Source: Stigmatella erecta (GTDB lineage: Bacteria > Myxococcota > Myxococcia > Myxococcales > Myxococcaceae). Taken from it: 64,000 nt of DNA. Shown here in pieces: positions 57,790 through 64,000 of the stretch (position 1 is its first letter; the number at the start of each line of letters is the position of its first letter). The DNA lies in assembly GCF_900111745.1 (NCBI RefSeq), contig NZ_FOIJ01000022.1, forward strand, positions 62,001-126,000, read 5' to 3'. The notes below the pieces were generated by a model that was given only the letters and a program-made list of their open reading frames with translations, did no database searches and was not told the origin of the DNA. The translations under genes were made by a program, and so were the position numbers.

Positions 57790-59235
57790 ATGGCCGAGAC
57801 CGCCGCTCATTCCGCGCTCGACCCCCTCGAGCCGCGGGAACTCGTCCCGCCGCACCACGACGACCGGAGCCTGAACGAGACCCTGCTCGACTATGTCTGG
57901 CAAAAGCCGGGCAAGGGTTGGTTCATGCTGTTCGGCATCTCCCTGTGCCTGCTGAGCTTGCTCGTCATCGGCCTCACCTACACGGTGGCCAAGGGCATCG
58001 GCACGTGGGGTAACAACCAGCCGGTCAGCTGGGCGCTCGAAATCGTCAACTTCGTGTGGTGGGTGGGTATCGGCCACGCCGGGACGCTCATCTCCGCCAT
58101 CCTCCTGCTCTTCCAGCAGAAGTGGCGCACGAGCATCAACCGCTTCGCCGAGGCGATGACGCTGTTCGCGGTCATGTGCGCGGGTCTCTTCCCGCTGTTC
58201 CACACCGGCCGCCCGTGGTTCGCCTTCTGGCTGTTCCCCTACCCCAGCACCCTGGGCGCGTGGCCGCAGTTCCGCTCCCCGCTGCTCTGGGACGTGTTCG
58301 CCATCTCCACCTACCTCACGGTGTCCGCGCTGTTCTGGTACGTGGGCCTCATCCCGGACCTGGCGGCGCTGCGCGACTCGTCGAAGACGAAGCTCCAGCG
58401 CATCCTCTACGGCATCTTCAGCCTCGGCTGGCGCGGCTCCGGGCGGCACTGGCACAACTACAAGATCGCCTACCTGCTGCTGGCCGGTATCTCCACGCCG
58501 CTCGTCGTCTCGGTGCACACCATCGTGTCCTTCGACTTCGCGGTGTCGCTGCTGCCCGGCTGGCACGCCACCATCTTCCCGCCCTACTTCGTGGCTGGCG
58601 CCGTGTTCTCCGGCTTCGCCATGGTGATCACGCTCATCGTCCCGGCGCGCAAGTACATGGGCCTGCGGGACGTGATTACCGACCGGCACCTGGAGAACAT
58701 GAACAAGGTCATCCTCGCGACGGGCCTGCTCGTGTCCTACGGGTACATGATGGAGCACTTCATCGCCTGGTACTCGCAGAGCCAGTTCGAGATCTGGACC
58801 TTCTACGTGAACCGCGCGCGGGGCCCCTACTGGCCCGTGTACTGGCTGATGATCGCCTGCAACGTCATCACCCCGAACATCTTCTGGTTCAAGAAGTGCC
58901 GCACGAGCATCCCCATCATGTGGGTGGCCTCCATCCTGGTGAACATCGGCATGTGGTGCGAGCGCTTCATCATCATCGTCACCTCGCTGCACCAGGACTT
59001 CCTGCCCTCCTCGTGGGACATGTACGCGCCCACCTGGGTGGACTGGTCCATCTACATCGGCACGCTGGGCCTGTTCGGCACGCTGTTCCTGCTGTTCCTC
59101 AAGTTCATCCCCGCGGTGGCCATCAGCGAGGTGAAGGAGATGCAGCTGGAGCTCAAGCACGCGGCTCACGCCGCCCACGCAGGCCACGCCAACGACACGG
59201 GCGCGGCGGGCACCCTTACCCACGGAGCGCACTAG
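57790..59235 (+). CDS. actC: Alternative Complex III subunit C (NrfD-like quinol site)
   Basis: 481 residues, about ten membrane helices of the NrfD/PsrC family; it carries the quinol-oxidising site. Segments such as [34 protein letters not shown] and [18 protein letters not shown] are typical. It starts 3 bases after actB. The C-terminus is His/Ala-rich. Confidence 0.9.
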   Translation: MAETAAHSALDPLEPRELVPPHHDDRSLNETLLDYVWQKPGKGWFMLFGISLCLLSLLVIGLTYTVAKGIGTWGNNQPVSWALEIVNFVWWVGIGHAGTLISAILLLFQQKWRTSINRFAEAMTLFAVMCAGLFPLFHTGRPWFAFWLFPYPSTLGAWPQFRSPLLWDVFAISTYLTVSALFWYVGLIPDLAALRDSSKTKLQRILYGIFSLGWRGSGRHWHNYKIAYLLLAGISTPLVVSVHTIVSFDFAVSLLPGWHATIFPPYFVAGAVFSGFAMVITLIVPARKYMGLRDVITDRHLENMNKVILATGLLVSYGYMMEHFIAWYSQSQFEIWTFYVNRARGPYWPVYWLMIACNVITPNIFWFKKCRTSIPIMWVASILVNIGMWCERFIIIVTSLHQDFLPSSWDMYAPTWVDWSIYIGTLGLFGTLFLLFLKFIPAVAISEVKEMQLELKHAAHAAHAGHANDTGAAGTLTHGAH

Positions 59236-59239
59236 AGCC

Positions 59240-59785
59240 ATGGAAGCCAAGGTCCTCGACAGCTGGGTGCTGGGCGAATTCGAGACGCCCGAAGCCCTGG
59301 TCGCCGCCACCAATGAAATGCGCCTGAAGGGTTTTCAGGGCATGGACACGTACTCCCCGTACCCGCTGCACGGCGGGTCCGAGGCGCTCGGCCTGCCCCC
59401 CTCCAAGGTGCCCGCCATCGCCCTGGGCGGCACGCTCACCGGCTGCATCACCGCGCTGACGATGCAGACGTTCATGAACTCGGTGGACTACCCGCTCAAC
59501 GTGGGTGGCCGCCCCATCCTGAGCCTGCCCTCGTGGGTGCCCGTCACCTTCGAGCTGTCGGTGCTCTTCACCGCCTTCGGCATCTTCTTCGGCCTCATGG
59601 CGCTCAGCCGTCTGCCCCAGCTCTACCACCCGGTGTTCGAGCACGAGGCGTTCCGCAGCGCCTCCACGCACGGCTTCTGGCTGAGCATTCCGAAGCGCGC
59701 GGGCGTGAACACGGATGATGTCATGAAGCAGCTGCAGGGCCTGGGCGCCACCCAGGTGACCGTCGTCACCGGAGAGAAGGAATGA
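59240..59785 (+). CDS. actD: Alternative Complex III subunit D (DUF3341)
   Basis: 181 residues with two membrane helices (about 52-75 and 100-122); DUF3341 pattern GEFETPEALVAATNEMRLKGFQGMDTYSPYPLHG at the N-terminus. It is a small structural subunit. Starts 5 bases after actC and overlaps actE by 4. Confidence 0.88.
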   Translation: MEAKVLDSWVLGEFETPEALVAATNEMRLKGFQGMDTYSPYPLHGGSEALGLPPSKVPAIALGGTLTGCITALTMQTFMNSVDYPLNVGGRPILSLPSWVPVTFELSVLFTAFGIFFGLMALSRLPQLYHPVFEHEAFRSASTHGFWLSIPKRAGVNTDDVMKQLQGLGATQVTVVTGEKE

Positions 59786-60345
59786 AGTCCCTCATCCCCG
59801 CCATGGGACTGGTGGCCCTCACCGGCTGCCACGTCTCCTCCGAAACCCTCCAGCGCATGGAGGACCAGGCCAAGTACGAGTACTACGAGACCTCCGAGTT
59901 CTGGGCCGACGGGCGCGCCATGCGCACCCCGCCCGAGGGCACCTTCGCGCGCGAGCAGCTCGTGGGCAACCCGGGGCTGACCACCGGCCGCGTGGGCACG
60001 CAGCTGGTGTCCGCCATCCCGGTGTCCGTGGACAAGAGCCTGCTGCTGCTCGGCCAGAAGAAGTACAACATCGTCTGCTCGCAGTGCCACGGCGTGCTCG
60101 GTGACGGAAACAGCATCGTCGCGGAGAACATGGGCCTGCGGCTGCCGCCGTCCCTGCTCGAGCTGTCCGAGCGCCCGGCGGGCCACTTCTACACCGCCAT
60201 CAACGAGGGCTACGGCGTGATGCCGTCCTTCAGCGGCGAGCTCAACACGCAGGAGCGCTGGGCCGTGGTCGCCTACGTGCGCGCGCTCCAGGCCGCCCGG
60301 TCCACCCGTCCGGGAGGCGAGCCCCTTCCCCAGGAGAACCGATGA
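59782..60345 (+). CDS. actE: Alternative Complex III subunit E, monoheme cytochrome c
   Basis: 187 residues; ATGA overlap with actD. Lipobox-like LTGC (residues 12-15) suggests membrane anchoring by a lipid. One CxxCH heme site (CSQCHG, about 99-104) with an axial Met candidate in GYGVMPSFS. It is the electron exit subunit of ACIII. Confidence 0.88.
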   Translation: MKSLIPAMGLVALTGCHVSSETLQRMEDQAKYEYYETSEFWADGRAMRTPPEGTFAREQLVGNPGLTTGRVGTQLVSAIPVSVDKSLLLLGQKKYNIVCSQCHGVLGDGNSIVAENMGLRLPPSLLELSERPAGHFYTAINEGYGVMPSFSGELNTQERWAVVAYVRALQAARSTRPGGEPLPQENR

Positions 60346-61538
60346 ATTCCGTGGAGCGTTACACCGCCACGCCCAAGCTCATGCCGCTGGCCGGCGGCAT
60401 CGGCGTGCTCGGCCTGCTGGCCACCGCCGCGGGGTACTTCGTGGACCCGCGCGCCACCGGCCACAGCTACCTGCTGGCGTTCGCGTACTGGGCCGGCATC
60501 TCCATCGCCTCGACCATCATGATCGCCATCTTCCACACGGCCAAGGCCACGTGGATGACGGTGCTGCGCCGGGTGATGGAGACGATGGCGGTGTCCATCC
60601 CCCTGTTCGCGGTGCTCTTCCTGGGCCTCATCCCGGCCTTCAAGCACATCTACCCGTGGTTCCCGGGCTCGGAGCTCGTCAACAGCCTGAGCGAGCTGGA
60701 GCGTGAGCACCTGGGCCACAAGCAGCACGGCTACCTGAACCCCACGTTCTTCGCCGTGCGCCAGGTCATCTACTTCGGCGTGTGGATCTTCGTGAGCCAC
60801 CGGCTGCACTCGCTCAGCACCCGCCAGGACGAGGACGGCCAGCTGGAGCGCACCGCGAGCCTGCGCAAGTGGTCCCCCGGCTCCCTGCCCTTCCTTGCGC
60901 TCACCATTACTTTTGCTGCGTTCGACTGGCTGATGAGCCTCACGCCGCTGTGGTTTTCCACCATCTTTGGCGTCTATTACTTCACGGGCAGCTTCCTGTC
61001 GGTCTTCTGCCTGTTGACCATCATCTCCGTGAACGCGCAGGGCCATAACCTGTACGGCAATCTGGTGAAGCCCTCGCACTTCCACAACCTGGGCAAGCTC
61101 ATGCTGGGCTTCACCGCCTTCTGGGCCTACATCGCCTTCTCCCAGTTCTTCCTCATCTGGATCGCCAACCTTCCGGAAGAGGCGCCCTGGTACCACACGC
61201 GCATCGCCACCGGCTGGCGCGGCCTGTCCATCTCGCTGTTCTTCCTGCACTTCCTGCTGCCCTTCGCCATCCTCCTGTCGCGCAACCTCAAGCTGCAGCC
61301 GCGCAAGCTGGCGGTGGTGGCCGTGTACCTGCTCGTCATCCACGCGGTGGACCTGTACTGGCTCATCTGGCCGGCCCTGAGCCCCGAGCACCCGTCCTTC
61401 CACTGGACGCTCATCACCGCCTTCCTGGGCGTGGGGGGTGTGTCCATCGCCTTCGCCCTGTTCCGCATCCGCGGCCGGTACACGCTGCCGGTGAAGGATC
61501 CGTACATCGCCGAGTCCCTGAGGTACGTGCAGCCATGA
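60342..61538 (+). CDS. actF: Alternative Complex III subunit F (NrfD-like)
   Basis: 398 residues, about ten membrane helices; paralogous to ActC. Overlaps actE by ATGA. Shorter than ActC, as usual. Its role is structural, with a possible second quinone or proton path. It overlaps the following small gene by ATGA. Confidence 0.9.
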   Translation: MNSVERYTATPKLMPLAGGIGVLGLLATAAGYFVDPRATGHSYLLAFAYWAGISIASTIMIAIFHTAKATWMTVLRRVMETMAVSIPLFAVLFLGLIPAFKHIYPWFPGSELVNSLSELEREHLGHKQHGYLNPTFFAVRQVIYFGVWIFVSHRLHSLSTRQDEDGQLERTASLRKWSPGSLPFLALTITFAAFDWLMSLTPLWFSTIFGVYYFTGSFLSVFCLLTIISVNAQGHNLYGNLVKPSHFHNLGKLMLGFTAFWAYIAFSQFFLIWIANLPEEAPWYHTRIATGWRGLSISLFFLHFLLPFAILLSRNLKLQPRKLAVVAVYLLVIHAVDLYWLIWPALSPEHPSFHWTLITAFLGVGGVSIAFALFRIRGRYTLPVKDPYIAESLRYVQP

Positions 61539-62008
61539 AGAAGACCCAGGTCGAGCAGGAGTCGCGCATCATCGTGGGCGCGCATGGCGTGGCGGCCGAG
61601 GAGGATCACCTCATCCTCGGCAAGTTGATCAGCGTGGGCGTCGTCTCGCTGATCATCTTCGCCGTGGGCGGCGTGTGGGCCTGGCGCATCCAGGTCGCCA
61701 CCATGAACGAGCAGCTGCCGGACGGCCCCGCCCCCCGCCCTGCCGCCATGGGCCAGTACGAGATCGGCATCGTCAACCAGCGCCTCTTCCAGCAGGACTT
61801 CCACGCCGAGCAGAAGATCGCCGGCCAGCAGCAGGCGCTGCGCAACGGCTGGGGCGACCAGCCGGGCACCGCGGCCCATCCGAACCTGGACCAGGCCATG
61901 GAGCGCGTCATCACCGAGGCCCGGCGCGCGCCCCCGCCGCCTCCGCCGGCCCCGGCCCCGGAGGCCGTCCCGGCCCCCGTCTCCCCTTCCCCCTCGCCCA
62001 AGCGCTAG
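61535..62008 (+). CDS. Unassigned single-helix membrane protein in the ACIII operon
   Basis: 157 residues. One membrane helix (about 29-50, KLISVGVVSLIIFAVGGVWAW), then a mostly polar region with a conserved-looking GQYEIGIVNQRLFQQDFHAEQKI, and a Pro/Ala-rich tail. No heme, Fe-S or known domain was recognised. The ATGA overlap with actF and position ahead of SCO1 suggest an assembly or supercomplex factor. Confidence 0.75.
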   Translation: MKKTQVEQESRIIVGAHGVAAEEDHLILGKLISVGVVSLIIFAVGGVWAWRIQVATMNEQLPDGPAPRPAAMGQYEIGIVNQRLFQQDFHAEQKIAGQQQALRNGWGDQPGTAAHPNLDQAMERVITEARRAPPPPPPAPAPEAVPAPVSPSPSPKR

Positions 62009-62017
62009 TCTCTGACG

Positions 62018-62899
62018 ATGTCCTCCCTCTCCTCTCACACGTCTGTCCGCGTCCCGCGGGCCCTCGGGCTCGCCGCGGCGGTGCTGCTCCTCGGGGCCTC
62101 GCTGCCCGCGGCGGCGCTGCCGGGCGGCGGCCGGACGCCCCGCGCCATCGTCGAGGCGCAATCGGATACCCCCCCGGCCATGCGCGGCGTGGACGTGGAG
62201 GAGCACCTGGGCGAGCTGGTGCCCACCGGGACGCGCTTCACGGACGCACAGGGCAACGAGGTGCGCCTGGGCGATGTGCTGCCCAAGGACAAGCCCACCC
62301 TGATGACGCTGGTGTACTACCAGTGCCCCATGCTCTGTAACCTCGTCATCAACGGCCAGGTGAGCGCCATGCGCGAGCTGGGGCTGGAGCTGGGCAAGGA
62401 CTACGAGTCGGTGACGGTCAGCATCGACCCCAAGGACACCTCCACCCAGAGCCTGGACCGGCGCCGGCGCCACCTCCAGGCCATGGGCAAGCCCGAGACG
62501 GCCCCCTGGCACTTTCTCACGGGCAGTGAGGAGAACATTCACAAGCTCGCGGAATCGTTGGGTTTCAAGTACACCTACGACGAGAGCACCCAGCAGTACG
62601 GCCATGCGGCGGTGGTGTTCGTTCTCACCCCCGAGGGGACCATCTCCCGGTACCTCTACGGCACCAGCTTTCCGGCCAGCGACATGAAGATGGCGCTGGT
62701 GGAGGCCTCGCACGGCAAGATAGGCACCAGCTTTGACCGTGTCCTGATGACCTGCTTCAAGTACGACACGGCCACGCGGCGGTATGGCTTCTACATCTTC
62801 GGTTTCATCCGGGTGGGCGCCCTCATGGTATTCGGCGCGCTCTCGACAATGCTGATCTACTTCTGGAGGCGCGAGCTGAAGAAAGGCGCGACGGCATGA
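62018..62899 (+). CDS. SCO1/SenC copper chaperone
   Basis: 293 residues. Signal or anchor (about 13-33), then the thioredoxin-like domain with copper-binding CPMLC (C103, C107) and His196. A C-terminal membrane helix (about 264-285) is present, which is less common for SCO1. It delivers copper to CuA of CoxB, the next gene. It overlaps coxB by 4 bases. Confidence 0.9.
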   Translation: MSSLSSHTSVRVPRALGLAAAVLLLGASLPAAALPGGGRTPRAIVEAQSDTPPAMRGVDVEEHLGELVPTGTRFTDAQGNEVRLGDVLPKDKPTLMTLVYYQCPMLCNLVINGQVSAMRELGLELGKDYESVTVSIDPKDTSTQSLDRRRRHLQAMGKPETAPWHFLTGSEENIHKLAESLGFKYTYDESTQQYGHAAVVFVLTPEGTISRYLYGTSFPASDMKMALVEASHGKIGTSFDRVLMTCFKYDTATRRYGFYIFGFIRVGALMVFGALSTMLIYFWRRELKKGATA

Positions 62900-63942
62900 G
62901 CGACATTGCCAACAAAATCCTCTTCCTTCCGGAGCGCGCGTCGACCTTCGCTGATCGAGTCGACGTCCTCCATTACTTCGTCGTCGGCACCACCATGGTG
63001 ATGTCGGCGGGCGTGGGCCTGGCGGCGCTGTTCTTCTTCTTCCGCTACCGCCGGCGCGTGCCCAACCAGACCACCGAGTACGTGACGCCAGACCTCAAGA
63101 CGGAGTTCCTCTTCGTCTCGGTGCCGCTGGTGTTCTTCCTGGCCTGGTTCGCCATTGGCTTCCGGGACTTCACCTGGGTCACCACGCCGCCCAAGGACGC
63201 GATGGACGTCTACGTCATGGGCAAGCAGTGGATGTGGAAGTTCGCCTACCCGGAGGGCCCCAACGGCGTGAACGTGCTGCACGTGCCGGCCAACCGCCCG
63301 GTGCGGCTGCTCATCACGTCCCGCGACGTGCTCCACTCCTTCTTCGTGCCGGCCTTCCGCATCAAGATGGATGCGCTGCCCGGCCGCTACACGCAAGTGT
63401 GGTTCGAGGCGACCAAGCCCGGCACGTACCAGGTGCTCTGCACCGAGTACTGCGGCCTGTCGCACTCGAAGATGCTCGCCGAGGTCGTCGTCCTGGCCCC
63501 GGAGGACTTCGAGGAGTGGCTCAAGGAGCAGCAGCGCGGCCGGCTCCAGGGCCGTCAGGACGCGCTGGCGGACACCTCGCTGGTGCCGCCGGTGGCCCGC
63601 ATGGCCGAGCAGGGCGAGAAGCTCGCCGGCTCCCAGGGCTGCCTCAAGTGCCACACGGTGGACGGCTCCCCCCACGTGGGCCCGACGTTCCTCGGCCTGT
63701 ATGACCGCGAGGAGAAGCTGGCCGACGGCCAGACGGTCCGTGTGGATGAAGCCTACATCACCCAGTCGATGATGGACCCCGGGGCGCACCTGGTGGTCGG
63801 ATACCAGAACGTGATGCCGACCTATCAGGGCAAGCTGCAGGGCCCCGAGACGGCCGCCATCGTCGAGTACCTCAAGACGTTGCGCACCGCGAACGTCCGC
63901 GAAGCCTCCCCGGAGGGACCCGCCTATGACCCCATCCAGTAG
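62896..63942 (+). CDS. coxB: Cytochrome c oxidase subunit II with fused cytochrome c domain
   Basis: 348 residues. Two membrane helices (about 27-50 and 72-90), then the CuA domain with H147, C182, E184, C186, H190 and M193. A C-terminal heme-binding domain has CLKCH (249-253), as in caa3-type oxidases. It takes electrons from ACIII, perhaps directly through its own heme. The next gene overlaps the end by 17 bases. Confidence 0.94.
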   Translation: MSDIANKILFLPERASTFADRVDVLHYFVVGTTMVMSAGVGLAALFFFFRYRRRVPNQTTEYVTPDLKTEFLFVSVPLVFFLAWFAIGFRDFTWVTTPPKDAMDVYVMGKQWMWKFAYPEGPNGVNVLHVPANRPVRLLITSRDVLHSFFVPAFRIKMDALPGRYTQVWFEATKPGTYQVLCTEYCGLSHSKMLAEVVVLAPEDFEEWLKEQQRGRLQGRQDALADTSLVPPVARMAEQGEKLAGSQGCLKCHTVDGSPHVGPTFLGLYDREEKLADGQTVRVDEAYITQSMMDPGAHLVVGYQNVMPTYQGKLQGPETAAIVEYLKTLRTANVREASPEGPAYDPIQ

Positions 63943-64000
63943 CCCTACCGCCGAGGGTGTCCTCCCCGGGCACGACGACGCCGGCGGGCATGCCGAGCAC
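63926..64000 (+). CDS. First codons of the next gene, probably cytochrome c oxidase subunit I (partial)
   Basis: 25 codons from ATG 63926 to the window edge, starting inside coxB by 17 bases. The visible part (ends GGHAEH) is a polar His-rich N-terminus with no diagnostic motif; CoxA is the expected next gene after CoxB in this operon, so the name is inferred from position. Confidence 0.5.
   Translation, partial: MTPSSSPTAEGVLPGHDDAGGHAEH

Overview
The window is a gene-dense, GC-rich chromosomal segment (third codon positions almost always G or C, frequent 4-base start/stop overlaps, GTG starts). Ser/Thr kinase with PEGA domain, many large outer-membrane proteins and lipoproteins, LysM-lytic enzymes, an Alternative Complex III operon and stand-alone receiver proteins together point to a myxobacterium, most likely the Cystobacterineae (Myxococcus/Stigmatella/Cystobacter/Archangium group). 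This is an inference from gene content, not from a marker gene. No rRNA, tRNA, CRISPR array, insertion sequence or prophage was recognised.

Layout. 1-3.3 kb: tripartite multidrug efflux set (EmrA-type end, EmrB-type transporter, TolC-type channel). 3.4-6.5 kb: LysM/GH19 enzyme, secreted F420-reductase-like protein, OMPLA-like outer-membrane protein. 6.5-16 kb: PBP2 (minus), a zinc-ribbon/SDR protein, a lipoprotein HAD phosphatase, a Kelch-type protein, an Omp85-type protein, a receiver and a cobalamin-binding-type protein. 16.3-22.3 kb: kinase / TPR-TonB receptor / lipoprotein operon, followed by a receiver. 22.3-25.7 kb: MtgA, pirin, UPF0178, and a divergent HxlR-DoxX pair. 25.9-30.3 kb: RND efflux pair. 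30.4-36.6 kb: minus-strand block (DUF4142, secreted basic-secretory-type peptidase with a crystallin tail, MsrQ-MsrP, CrtW-like ketolase, M49-like peptidase). 36.7-39.3 kb: HtpG and a frameshifted CPBP protease gene. 39.5-47.1 kb: all tryptophan genes, as aroF-trpDCFBA on the plus strand converging on trpEG on the minus strand. 47.3-53.4 kb: ligase-associated DNA repair cluster (exonuclease, ATP-dependent ligase, Lhr-like helicase, PdeM) with an HNH nuclease as fifth gene. 53.9-64 kb: Alternative Complex III (actABCDEF), a small membrane protein, SCO1, CoxB and the first codons of the next gene, probably coxA.

How the genes work together. The last 10 kb encodes a respiratory chain segment: quinol oxidation by ACIII, electron transfer to a cytochrome c fused to CoxB, and copper delivery by SCO1. 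The trp block supplies the whole branch from chorismate to tryptophan, with a DAHP synthase as first gene of the plus-strand operon. The repair cluster is translationally coupled throughout. The most distinctive parts are the kinase-TonB receptor operon, the fifth (HNH) gene of the repair cluster, the SDR protein lacking its catalytic tyrosine, the secreted Rossmann protein, and the His-rich stretch in ActB.
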